Shown here in pieces: positions 6,414 to 14,896 of a stretch of 64,000 nucleotides of DNA. The notes beneath the pieces are model-generated. The model had not been told where the DNA came from and made no database searches. It saw nothing but the letters and a program-made list of their open reading frames with translations. The DNA is from Methylacidiphilum infernorum V4 (lineage in GTDB: Bacteria > Verrucomicrobiota > Verrucomicrobiia > Methylacidiphilales > Methylacidiphilaceae), in contig NC_010794.1 of assembly GCF_000019665.1 (NCBI RefSeq), forward strand, positions 1,488,001-1,552,000. Direction: 5' to 3'. A program made the translations under genes and the position numbers. Each line of letters starts with the position of its first letter. The stretch's first letter is position 1.

Positions 6414-7805
6414 ATGAATCGTCTTGTTCATCGAGATAGAGCTCTAAAGAGCTTGACGGAATATTTTCCTAAAGACTGTCTTTTGTTGCAAAAAGAAGAT
6501 CTGATTCCTTATAGCTTTGATGCTACGGCCATTTTTCAGCGCTTGCCTTTAGCCGTCGTTTTCCCTCGCCATGTTGAAGACATTCTTTGGCTCCTTCAAT
6601 GGTCTAAATCAAACCACGTTTCTATCATTCCCCGCGGATCAGGAACGAGTTTATGCGGTGGAGCGGTTCCTGCAGAAAACTCGATAGTGCTTTCCATGGC
6701 TAAATGGACAAAAATCCTTGAAATTGATCCGGCTAACCTTACCCTTTTGGTAGAACCGGGCGTTACGACCCAGGCTATCCAACAGGAAGCGGAAAAATAC
6801 TCGCTTTTCTACCCTCCAGATCCAGGCTCTTACAAAATTTCCACCATAGGCGGCAATATCGGGCATAATTCTGGAGGCATTAGAGGATTAAAATACGGTG
6901 TCACTCGAAACTACGTGATGGGTATGGAGGTAGTCATCCCTAGGGGTCAAGTTTTATGGCTAGGGAATAAGTGCATGAAAGACTCTGCGGGATACTCTTT
7001 GAAAGATCTTTTTATCGGTTCTGAAGGAACCCTAGGTATTGTGACAAAAATATTGCTTCGACTCCTCCCAAAGCCCAAGGCCAGGCGGCTTATCGTTGCT
7101 TCCTTTCGTTCCCTAGAGAAAGCATCCGAAGCTTCCTCAGCGATTATCGCTTCAGCATTGATCCCAAGCGCAATGGAATTCCTCGATCAAAAAACCATCC
7201 ATTGTATTGAAGAATACTCTGCTGCAGGCTTCCCCAAGGAAAGCGAAGCGGTTTTGCTTATTGAATCCGACGGACACCCCGAAGCAGTACAGGAAGAAAT
7301 TATACAAATCTCCAACGTCATCAAAAAGCATGAGCCCTTAGAGATTAAGATCGCCGAAGATTCAACTCAGCAAGAAAAACTCTGGAGTGCAAGAAAAGTT
7401 GCCTTTTCTGCTCTTGCAAGAAAAGCCCCCACCGTCCTTTTAGAAGACATCACTGTTCCAAGAAATGTTTTAGCTCAAATGATTCGCCAAATTCAAAAAA
7501 TTTCTCGAGAAAATGGAGTCGAAATAGCGGTTTATGCACACATGGGAGATGGGAATCTTCATCCGGTATTCTTAGCCAATGAAAAAGACAGCCAGTTAAT
7601 GACAAAAATTAACAAGGCCATGAAAGAGGTTTTCCTTTATGCTATTGAACTCAATGGGACGATTACGGGTGAACATGGAGTAGGGTTAGCAAAGAAAGAG
7701 TTTCTTCCTTTCCAATATTCAAAAGAGAGCCTTGAACTCCTTAAAGAAATAAAAAACGTTCTCGATCCTGACCGTCTCTTAAATCCTGGAAAAATCTTCG
7801 ATTAA
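6414..7805 (+). CDS. glcD: FAD-linked D-2-hydroxyacid dehydrogenase (D-lactate dehydrogenase / GlcD type)
   Basis: A 463-residue protein of the GlcD/D-lactate dehydrogenase family. The N-terminal FAD_binding_4 domain shows PRGSGTSLCGGAVP (about residues 80-93) and GGNIGHNSGG. The C-terminal FAD-oxidase domain has the metal/substrate motif HMGDGNLHP and the signature GEHGVGLAKKEF. It oxidises D-lactate or glycolate to pyruvate or glyoxylate, passing electrons to its Fe-S partner encoded six bases downstream. In this operon D-lactate from the glyoxalase route is the most economical substrate; glycolate cannot be excluded by sequence alone. No signal peptide or membrane helix is seen, so it should be cytoplasmic or membrane-peripheral. 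Confidence 0.88.
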   Translation: MNRLVHRDRALKSLTEYFPKDCLLLQKEDLIPYSFDATAIFQRLPLAVVFPRHVEDILWLLQWSKSNHVSIIPRGSGTSLCGGAVPAENSIVLSMAKWTKILEIDPANLTLLVEPGVTTQAIQQEAEKYSLFYPPDPGSYKISTIGGNIGHNSGGIRGLKYGVTRNYVMGMEVVIPRGQVLWLGNKCMKDSAGYSLKDLFIGSEGTLGIVTKILLRLLPKPKARRLIVASFRSLEKASEASSAIIASALIPSAMEFLDQKTIHCIEEYSAAGFPKESEAVLLIESDGHPEAVQEEIIQISNVIKKHEPLEIKIAEDSTQQEKLWSARKVAFSALARKAPTVLLEDITVPRNVLAQMIRQIQKISRENGVEIAVYAHMGDGNLHPVFLANEKDSQLMTKINKAMKEVFLYAIELNGTITGEHGVGLAKKEFLPFQYSKESLELLKEIKNVLDPDRLLNPGKIFD

Positions 7806-7811
7806 CTTTGA

Positions 7812-9155
7812 ATGAACAACATCAGTTCCAACTCTTCTCTTTCAACCTTGGATCGGTCTATTCTGCAAAAATGCATCCACTGTGGAATGTGCCTGCCTAG
7901 CTGTCCCACCTACCAAGAAACAAAAATTGAACGCAACAGTCCACGGGGCAGAATTTCTTTAATGAAAGCTATCGCGGAAAACGCCATGGAACTCACACCC
8001 GAATTCGCCCATGAGCTTTATTTTTGTCTTGGTTGCCTTGCCTGCCAGTCAGCCTGTCCCGTGGGCGTGGATTATAAAACCCTTTTTGAAGCCTCAAGAC
8101 AGGATATAGAAAAGTCTAAAGTATTGAATAACTTCTTTAGGCTGACGGCGAGAACTTTACTGATTAAATTTTTGTTCCTTTCTCCGACTAGGCTCAGAAC
8201 CTTTGGTAAGCTGCTTCGGCTGTTCCAGAAAACGGGATTGGACAAATGGATAAACGGTTTTCCCTTCCTGCCCCAAAAACTCAGAGAAATGGCGCTTGAA
8301 CTTCCTCCCATTGCTCCCCGCTTTTCTTTTGAACTTATTTCTTCCCATGAAATCCCCTCCGGCAATAAAAGCCTATATAAAGTCGGTTTGTTGACGGGTT
8401 GTGTGCAAGATTTAGTCTTTCCAAACATTAACAGGGACACTGCTGATGTCCTTCTCCATAATGGCTGCGAAGTCTTCTGTCCACCCAGGCAGGGATGTTG
8501 CGGTTCTCTTCATGCCCATAATGGAGAAATTGAAACGGCCCAACAGTTAGCCAAGGCATTGATCTCCGCCTTTCCCGTGGAACGACTCGACGGGATCATC
8601 ACCAACTCCGCGGGTTGCGGCTCTCATCTCAAGCACTTTGCAGAGCTTTTCCCTAAAGGTTCGGAGTGGAGAAAAAAGGCGGAAAAGTGGGACCAAAAAG
8701 TCTACGACATTCATGAATGGTTGGTAAAGATTGGTTACAGCATTCCAAAGCCGACCTCTTTAACTATCCACTCCATCCGGGTCACCTACCATGATGCCTG
8801 CCATCTTTGTCATGGCCAAAAGATTAAAAATGAGCCTAGAAAAATACTCAAGTCTTTACCTAACGTGGAGTTTGTTGAACTCAAAGATGCAGACAACTGT
8901 TGCGGGAGTGCGGGGATATATAATATTCTACAGCCAGCAATGGCTAAAAAGCTCCTTTTAAAAAAAATAGAACGAATCAAGGAAACAACAGCTTCGGTCG
9001 TATGTACGGCAAATCCAGGTTGCCTTCTTTTCATACAAAAAGGATTAAGAGAACAAGCATTAAATCAACAACCCGTTCATCCCATATCCCTCTTGGCCCA
9101 TTACTACCGGTTGACTAATCAAGATTCTCTTGAAGTTCCCCAATCTAAAGTTTAA
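7812..9155 (+). CDS. glcF: Fe-S subunit of D-lactate/glycolate dehydrogenase (GlcF type)
   Basis: A 447-residue Fe-S protein of the GlcF/LutA family. Two [4Fe-4S] motifs are at the N-terminus: CIHCGMCLPSCP and CLGCLACQSACP. Two CCG-type cysteine-rich domains follow (GCCGSLHAHNG and DNCCGSAG), each with preceding HD/C elements. It forms the electron outlet for the FAD subunit just upstream and probably passes electrons to quinone. The spacing to the upstream gene (six bases) shows tight coupling. It is the last gene of the operon; no clear terminator follows. Function as a complex is well supported; D-lactate as substrate is inferred from glyoxalase and GMC neighbours. Confidence 0.88.
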   Translation: MNNISSNSSLSTLDRSILQKCIHCGMCLPSCPTYQETKIERNSPRGRISLMKAIAENAMELTPEFAHELYFCLGCLACQSACPVGVDYKTLFEASRQDIEKSKVLNNFFRLTARTLLIKFLFLSPTRLRTFGKLLRLFQKTGLDKWINGFPFLPQKLREMALELPPIAPRFSFELISSHEIPSGNKSLYKVGLLTGCVQDLVFPNINRDTADVLLHNGCEVFCPPRQGCCGSLHAHNGEIETAQQLAKALISAFPVERLDGIITNSAGCGSHLKHFAELFPKGSEWRKKAEKWDQKVYDIHEWLVKIGYSIPKPTSLTIHSIRVTYHDACHLCHGQKIKNEPRKILKSLPNVEFVELKDADNCCGSAGIYNILQPAMAKKLLLKKIERIKETTASVVCTANPGCLLFIQKGLREQALNQQPVHPISLLAHYYRLTNQDSLEVPQSKV

Positions 9156-9560
9156 AATGAATACCAAGAAGCTTTTCAACAACTTCAAGCTCCAGGTTGC
9201 CTACCTTTCTAGTCTTGGACCGAGATCAGCTGGCATTGATTTTTTTAAAGGATATCGGGGAACATGGAATCCCCTCTCAAATTGTTCATGGCTTCGATAA
9301 TGGATTGTCCCTTCCCTAAGGCTTGTTAACCGGTTGAAAGGCTATTTCTACTCTTGGGGAAGCCCACAGAAAACGTATTTTTAAGCCAGGTTAATCTTAA
9401 GGGAAAATCCTAAATCTATTTCCCGATATTTGCCCTATTTTTCCGCATTTTTTTCTTTAAAAATCACTCAAAAATCATATCCTGACATGTACGTTATTAT
9501 ATGTGCTAACATTATTGACTCTCTTTAGAAGGATAGACCGCCTATAAAAGGAATAGGAAA
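9156..9560. other. Intergenic stretch with a possible decayed frame
   Basis: No intact gene is visible. Plus-strand codons from about 9200 read as protein-like text (LVLDRDQLALIFLKDIGEHG), but the frame is broken by stops and a frameshift around it, so it may be a remnant of an unidentified gene. The multihaem cytochrome promoter must lie near its 3' end; I find no good -35/-10 pair and no sigma-54 element. Confidence 0.3.
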
Positions 9561-11957
9561 ATGAAAAAAACAACAAATAGTCTGCTTGCCCTGTTAATTT
9601 TTCCCTCTTTTATTGCCGCCGCCGCTTCAGTTACGGATTACAACCCCAGTCCCCCTTTTGAACTAAGCCAACTAAAACCGGTAGAACTTAAAGACGAAAT
9701 CAACAAAAAGACCATACAAGCTTATCAGCCAAAAAATCCCTACAACATTTTCATCAACTATGAGCTTGGAATGCATTGCGTAGGTTTTGACATTTCCTAT
9801 TGCTGTGTCATTCCCCCTTATAACTCTATCCAGGCTCAAGCGGTAGAATCGGGGATGGATGGGAAAAAACCCAAGCTTCTTACTCCAGAAGATAAAATCA
9901 AGCTCTACTACTATTTGAAAGACAACAGCTATTCGGAAGGGAACAAGATGAGGTATTGGTCTGTCCTTAAAGATGTCAACGGGAATGGGAGCATGTCCGA
10001 TCCCGGTGATAACATGGCCAATTACGTATGGAAGCACCTTTTCATTTACAAGGACCTGGAGGGAACCCTTCCCAAGGACTGGTCGATAAAGAAAAGAATC
10101 TTTATCGGCAAAGATATCATGGTTCCCGTTGATGCCGGGCCTTCTGGTAAACCTTTAGCCGGCGGCTACCTTGATTACGCGGGGGACAATGGAGGAAACA
10201 TCGTCTTTACCGATTCGATGATCCCGGAGGTCAAAAATATCGCCATTAAATTAACCGCGTCCAATATTTGGGATGCCTTGGGACTTCCTTTAACCGCTTT
10301 TTATGACTCGACGAGGAAAGGGACGATAAGGACAATTACCGATAGAGACTTTCAACCTTACCAATATTCCACCGTCCAACTCCACGACGCTTCGGGAAAT
10401 CCAATCCTTGTCGAAGGGAAAAAAGTTGAATTTTTTGGTACCAACCCGGTAGATATTCCCAATTGTGTCATGTGCCATTCCGGCGAGGGTAAGGCAGCCA
10501 AGCTCTCAAGGGCCTCTGGCTTAACCCTCTTCGAAAAAGAATACGCGTATTGGAAAAAAAATTATCCCGATGAATCCGATTACATGGCCAGGCTTTCCTC
10601 TTCCTCGATCAATCTTCTTGAACTTCACGATAAGATGTTCAAAACGACTTTTCTCAAAGACTATAATCCGGATGCTTCCTCAAACAGGCTTGGCATAGTG
10701 GGATCCGTAAATTGTGCAGACTGTCATGGAGATAATGTTTCAGGGAACCTCCAAGAACCAAGGCCGGGAACAACAGGCTATAAAGCCATAAAAGGGAGGC
10801 CGCTAACCGAGGCCATACACGCCATTCATGCCAATTTCCTTTCCGACATGAATGATAAGGCGGGTAGGACGGTAAGTTGTCAAGCTTGCCATCCCACCCA
10901 CTGGCAAAATCCATCCATGAATAATTTCGAAACCAACCCTTATCAAATTATAGATTCAAGCGGTAACAACAAGTATGCCAACTCCGACCAAAGAAAAGCC
11001 GGAGGGGGATGCTACCTCCGGAGAGATGCGCACACCAATCCGGCAGTCAAACCTCCCTTCTTTTTGAACGACCTAGGAAAGTGGTATTTATACAACGTGA
11101 GTATGAAGGATGAAAATGACCAACCCATTACGGAAATAAGGGGACTTACCTGCACAAATTGCCATAACCAGCTTTCCAACGAACTTTACAACTACGATGA
11201 CTTGGACAACGTCGTTACCCAAGATGGAAAGACCTTGAGGAACAAACCCGTAGAAGAAATCGTCAAGACCCTTGCCGGCAACGATCTCCAAAGGTTCCAG
11301 GACATGGCCGATCCAAGAATCAAAAACGGGAACAATCCTCTCTATGAATTTTACAACAACCATAAGGGAGCAGTCCTCGTTAAAGCTACAAAAGCGGCCA
11401 ATGGCAAACTCAAACTCCTTGCATGGAATGCCAAGGAAGGTAATCCTGTTCCTTACGATAGTGCTTCCGGAGGGAGCGATTGGTGGCTTGCCGCGGCTGA
11501 ACCTAAATGTGCCAGCTGTCATGCCGCTCCCTTTGTTGAGAGTGAGGGAGGAAAGTATTTTCCCGTCGATCAACCCCGCAAATATGCCCTATACCGATTT
11601 TCAAAGGCTCATGGAAAGATCGCTTGCCAATCCTGCCACGAGTCGATTCATGGACTTTATCCCGTTAGAGCGGATGGCGAAGACAAATCCATAGACCTGA
11701 CCACCTACCAGCAAGCCCTGCAATATTCCGCTGATGGCCGCTATGCAGGACCCGTTAGCTGTTCCGCTTGCCATACCGTTAATGGGAAAGGGGTACCTGT
11801 ACAACTTTTAGGAACGGAATACGAAAACGATTACTGGGCTTCGGTCGTCCTCCTCCATTTCATGAGGGAAGGAGATGAAAAATTATCCATAAAAGACCTG
11901 GTTCAGAAATATCCCTATAGTAAGTCGAGGCAAATCGTTTCCGAAAGTTGGAAGTAA
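9561..11957 (+). CDS. Secreted multihaem c-type cytochrome (seven CxxCH motifs)
   Basis: A 798-residue exported protein with a signal peptide ending near residue 20. Seven canonical haem-c motifs are visible at about residues 302, 385, 440, 531, 650, 689 and 734 (CVMCH, CADCH, CQACH, CTNCH, CASCH, CQSCH, CSACH). The first 300 residues have none but contain a conserved-looking cysteine motif, GMHCVGFDISYCCVIPPYN (about 70-88), and acidic stretches that might bind calcium. Another odd cysteine element, CYLRRDAH (484-491), may be a lost or atypical haem site. It should work in the periplasm or at the surface in electron transfer. No close family name is recognised. A ribosome-binding site (AGGAAT-AGGAAA) precedes the ATG. 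It follows the acetol operon in the same direction, so it may accept electrons from the Tat-exported GMC dehydrogenase, but that link is conjecture. Confidence 0.85.
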   Translation: MKKTTNSLLALLIFPSFIAAAASVTDYNPSPPFELSQLKPVELKDEINKKTIQAYQPKNPYNIFINYELGMHCVGFDISYCCVIPPYNSIQAQAVESGMDGKKPKLLTPEDKIKLYYYLKDNSYSEGNKMRYWSVLKDVNGNGSMSDPGDNMANYVWKHLFIYKDLEGTLPKDWSIKKRIFIGKDIMVPVDAGPSGKPLAGGYLDYAGDNGGNIVFTDSMIPEVKNIAIKLTASNIWDALGLPLTAFYDSTRKGTIRTITDRDFQPYQYSTVQLHDASGNPILVEGKKVEFFGTNPVDIPNCVMCHSGEGKAAKLSRASGLTLFEKEYAYWKKNYPDESDYMARLSSSSINLLELHDKMFKTTFLKDYNPDASSNRLGIVGSVNCADCHGDNVSGNLQEPRPGTTGYKAIKGRPLTEAIHAIHANFLSDMNDKAGRTVSCQACHPTHWQNPSMNNFETNPYQIIDSSGNNKYANSDQRKAGGGCYLRRDAHTNPAVKPPFFLNDLGKWYLYNVSMKDENDQPITEIRGLTCTNCHNQLSNELYNYDDLDNVVTQDGKTLRNKPVEEIVKTLAGNDLQRFQDMADPRIKNGNNPLYEFYNNHKGAVLVKATKAANGKLKLLAWNAKEGNPVPYDSASGGSDWWLAAAEPKCASCHAAPFVESEGGKYFPVDQPRKYALYRFSKAHGKIACQSCHESIHGLYPVRADGEDKSIDLTTYQQALQYSADGRYAGPVSCSACHTVNGKGVPVQLLGTEYENDYWASVVLLHFMREGDEKLSIKDLVQKYPYSKSRQIVSESWK

Positions 11958-11978
11958 AGGAAGGCTATTATTCCCTTG

Positions 11979-12051
11979 CTGCCGCGCTAGGATTCGAACC
12001 TAGAACACTCAGATCCAGAGTCTGATGTGCTACCAATTGCACCACGCGGCA
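11979..12051 (-). tRNA. tRNA-Gln (anticodon CTG)
   Basis: The minus strand folds as a 73-nt cloverleaf. The acceptor TGCCGCG (12051-12045) pairs with CGCGGCA (11986-11980). The anticodon stem TCAGA/TCTGA encloses the loop CTCTGGA with anticodon CTG, decoding CAG. The T arm carries GGTTCGAATCC. U1-A72 and a G discriminator are typical of glutamine tRNA. CCA is not encoded. Confidence 0.95.
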
Positions 12052-12067
12052 TTATCTCTCCATTGTT

Positions 12068-12095
12068 TCAATACCCAGCTTTCCAAGAATTGCAA
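12068..12095 (-). promoter_or_regulatory. Possible promoter of tRNA-Gln
   Basis: On the minus strand a TTGCAA box (12095-12090) and a TATTGA box (12073-12068) are separated by 16 bases, placing a start about ten bases before the tRNA. The match is fair only. Confidence 0.35.
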
Positions 12096-12447
12096 GATTT
12101 CCTTTTAATCTTTTTGTATTATGGCGGCTTAACCGGGCTTGCCCATTGCCGTTTAAACAGAAACAAAGCTGGCTTCCTCCTTCACCGAGGCTGGATGCAG
12201 CCGGCAGTTGCATCCCACAACTGGGCTCTTCTCTCTACAGGTTAACACCGAAGAACTAGGGGGCCCTATCCTTTAAATTGACCACGCAGGACTTGAAGGG
12301 CCAAATGGCTTCAATCTACCGCCGAACTTGACGCTCCCTCGTTTTCTTTGCTGCATCTAGGGCAATTGTACCGGGGTGGGCGCAATGGGCAACGAGAGGT
12401 CACTCATTCTTTAGCAGTTAAGCTTAAGAAAAAAATGACCGTCAATC
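12096..12447. other. Intergenic stretch without a supported gene
   Basis: About 350 bp between the tRNA and the GYD gene. A short plus-strand frame (ends 12245) has no start signal or recognisable motif. I see no repeat, RNA or terminator here. Confidence 0.4.
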
Positions 12448-12747
12448 CTATGTCTTATGCGCAATCGAAGAAACAAACTCATCCCAGGGGACGGCAGACA
12501 TCGTTTCTGTGATTTCTTTCCCATAACCCCTAAGAATCATTGCCGCCTTTTCTACTTCTGCCATATCATTGGCTTCCACGATATCCACGATGTCATATTC
12601 TCCCAGCGTTGCATAGCTTTCTTTCCACTTAATGCCCGGACATTCTTCTTTAATTTTACTTGAAACAACTTGAGATAAGTTCTTGATTTCTGAAGGTTCT
12701 TTCATGCTTTCAGGGGTAAGCTTGCTTAAGATGATGAATGTGGCCAT
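12448..12747 (-). CDS. GYD-domain protein
   Basis: A 99-residue protein of the GYD family (PF08734-like), small ferredoxin-fold proteins of unknown biochemical role. The name-giving motif is seen as LGEYDIVDIVEA (about residues 48-59), with the N-terminal strand FIILSKLTPE and the helix EVEKAAMILRGYG typical of the fold. The ATG is preceded by AGGAGAAAG. It is monocistronic between the tRNA and the endonuclease V-like gene. Nothing in the context suggests a specific role. Confidence 0.8.
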   Translation of the reverse strand: MATFIILSKLTPESMKEPSEIKNLSQVVSSKIKEECPGIKWKESYATLGEYDIVDIVEANDMAEVEKAAMILRGYGKEITETMSAVPWDEFVSSIAHKT

Positions 12748-12782
12748 TGTCTTTCTCCTTTGTAATAAGGTTATTGTAATTT

Positions 12783-13516
12783 ATTTTCTTACCTTTAACA
12801 ATTCCCTCTCTTCTCATCACAGTCATTATCCTTCAAACCGAAGGCCGAATCATCCCCGCACGCAAAAGCCTAGACAGTTGCCGGGCAAGCCTGAGGGGCT
12901 GGGGCGTCCTATACTTTTCTGTATAAAAAAGGGCGATCTCTTTGGCCTTCTCGAAATCGATCCTGTAGCCGGGATGCACGACCAGCGGAGCCTTGTTGTC
13001 CTGGGTGCGCAGCCAAAAGCCGACCGCTTGATTCCCTATCCTCAGTTCGGATGTTTCTCCCCTCTTGTTCCCGGGTAAAGTCCCCTCGGCCAAAAGCGGT
13101 TTTCTTGTTATGCCAATGGAAGGAATGTCGAGCTTAAAACCAAGATGCAAGGCTAAACCCGCTCTATAAGGATGATCCCTTGCCGTAGCGTTAACAAAAA
13201 GCAGATCGGGCAGGCTGCCCAGGCCAAGCAGGGCTTCTTCAAGTAAAGGACCCTCCCGCAGGGCCAGGCATCCGGGAACGTAATCAAAAGGAGTCCTCCC
13301 TTCCACGCAAAAGCTTTGGGTTTTCCCATCAGGGAAAATCAGGACGGAAGCAGCCCATCCCCGGTCCCCCCTCTTTCCTGCTTCCCTTTTCCCCCTCTCA
13401 TAACAGATAAATACCCCACCGCACCGGATCGAACCAAGAGAGCCTTCCCACGGAGGAAAAACAAGGGAAGCCATTCTCTTTTGTTCCAGGATTAACTGCT
13501 CTATGCTAGTGGGCCA
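12783..13516. repeat. Direct repeat copy A (endonuclease V-like gene), about 734 bp
   Basis: This segment matches 16217-16953 with a constant offset of 3437 bp, no net gap and roughly ten mismatches by eye. It covers the whole endonuclease V-like gene plus some 50 bp after its stop. Identity stops abruptly at the gene's 5' end, where the adjoining hypA copies are far more diverged. Confidence 0.9.
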
Positions 13517-13525
13517 GTCTATCAC
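12833..13525 (-). CDS. Endonuclease V-like protein with lost catalytic acids (copy A)
   Basis: A 230-residue protein that aligns along its length with endonuclease V (Nfi), which cuts near deoxyinosine. Kept motifs: [12 protein letters not shown] (E91, corresponding to the catalytic Glu), [22 protein letters not shown] and VHPGYRID. Two of the three metal-binding acids are gone: the Asp of GVDVSY is F39 (GVFICY) and the Asp of DGQG is N112 (VNATARDHP). The active-site lysine region reads ITRK. It should therefore not cut DNA by the known mechanism. The start here is a GTG in a decayed context with a weak ribosome-binding site, because the hypA gene that should precede it is broken. Its twin is at 16270-16968. 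Expression of this copy is doubtful. Confidence 0.75.
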   Translation of the reverse strand: MIDWPTSIEQLILEQKRMASLVFPPWEGSLGSIRCGGVFICYERGKREAGKRGDRGWAASVLIFPDGKTQSFCVEGRTPFDYVPGCLALREGPLLEEALLGLGSLPDLLFVNATARDHPYRAGLALHLGFKLDIPSIGITRKPLLAEGTLPGNKRGETSELRIGNQAVGFWLRTQDNKAPLVVHPGYRIDFEKAKEIALFYTEKYRTPQPLRLARQLSRLLRAGMIRPSV

Positions 13526-13529
13526 CGTT

Positions 13530-13865
13530 ATTTTCTCTTTATGTTATAGCTTCAACTCTTTGTCCTCTCGATCAAGGACCATCACTTGCCCACGATGAGG
13601 ACAACTCCCCTCTATCCCATCCGCTAAATTCTCTTTCTGAAAGCCCAAGCCATGCCCTTTAACGGCATCCCGTTAGACGGGCGGTTCGGTCCATTCAACA
13701 ATCGTGCCTTCCAAGGTCTGTTCAAAACCAAGCCGTATTACTTTTTCTCCAGCCAAAGCCAAGGGCACTACCTGGAAGACCACTTTTTTAACCCCAATGC
13801 ATCCTAGCTTTTGCACCCCCTCTTCAAGGAAAGAGATGAACAATCCAGAAAAAAAGTTCATGCAT
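13530..13865 (-). pseudogene. Degraded hypA copy
   Basis: Aligns with the intact hypA at 16965-17306. The ATG-CAT-GAA start (MHEL) survives at 13865, but the frame shifts within about 15 codons and the following homologous stretch (EGVQKLGCIGVKKVVFQV) ends early at a stop. The zinc-binding region is ruined: the GYCLDCQ codons read GMAWAF. It lies directly upstream of endonuclease V-like copy A, exactly as hypA does for copy B. Confidence 0.85.
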
Positions 13866-14719
13866 AGAGAGAAAAACACTTTGATTTTCTTTCCTTTTCC
13901 CTCTCCAGCTATCCTCCCTCCGAAGAGAATGATACTTGAGGATATGTTCCTCCTTTCTTTCAAAATCAATCCTATCTGTTATCACTGTCGAGATCCAAAA
14001 AGGTTCTACCCAAATTAAAAATACTCCTTACCCTGTTTAGAAAGTACATCCAAATTCGGGGTTAGGGACTTATTGTTTGCAAAAAAAAAGATGGCAAAAA
14101 AAAAGCAACCCCTTTTGGTCCTCCTTCCTCCAATCACTCTAGAACACACAAAAGAAAACGTATTTAACCACGGGGAAGGGGGCATAGCATCAAGGGAAAC
14201 CATGGTAGGAATCTTGAACCCATACACAGAGGATCGGAGAAGGAGGAGCAAGGTTCTTGGTTGGCTAAAACCATGATCCCGGCCAAAGGAAAGGAAATTT
14301 CTCCACTCAAGGTGGCCTTTCCACAAGAAAAATTTTTATCCAAATCTCCTCGGAAATTTATTCCCCATGCAGGGAAGCTGCTGTACTTTTCGCTCAAGCA
14401 GATACTCTTTAGTCTTTTATCATTGCCTGCCAGAAAGGAGGATGAGCGGGGAGTGGAGTTACAAGGAAAAAAGAGAGGAGTTCCTCGAAGAGTTTCTTCT
14501 AATAGCTGATGATTTCGAGAAAAAAAACAATCGTTATTTTAGAACAGCAGAACGGGGGATGGAAGATTGCGCAAAAGAGAAGAAACTCACCCATTCTTTC
14601 TATTCACCGCTTGAGAATAATCTTGTGATAAGGGGATTTTGTAGTATTGCACCTCTATAAAAAAGGCGAGGGAATACCGGGACACGGGTCAAAACACGAC
14701 CCCGCCAATTCAATGATCT
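13866..14719. other. Decayed region between hypA remnant and terminator
   Basis: About 850 bp with only short conflicting frames on both strands. One plus-strand frame (14442-14660, 72 codons, charged and helix-like) ends before a real-looking terminator, but its ATG directly abuts AGGAGG without spacing, so translation is uncertain. At 14660-14710 a second hairpin, GGGTC-N7-GACCC, is visible. A short RNA or a remnant of further maturation genes is possible; nothing is recognised. Confidence 0.3.
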
Positions 14720-14742
14720 CCGCCCGCTTAGGCGGCTTTTTT
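14720..14742 (+). terminator. Rho-independent terminator (plus strand)
   Basis: CCGCC (14720-14724), a six-base loop, GGCGG (14731-14735), then C and TTTTTT. This is a clean intrinsic terminator for plus-strand transcription, yet no confident plus-strand gene lies upstream. Confidence 0.65.
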
Positions 14743-14896
14743 AAACCCTCAATCCCAAGCTAGATACCTATGCAAGCATGGGTGAAAATCTCCTGCATTG
14801 TTCTCTAAGCCTTAGGAACTGATCTAACCCAAGGTAATATCGACAAAGCAGGCGTCCTTGGACACTTTCTATAGAGGAGATCGTTTAGAGATTGCA

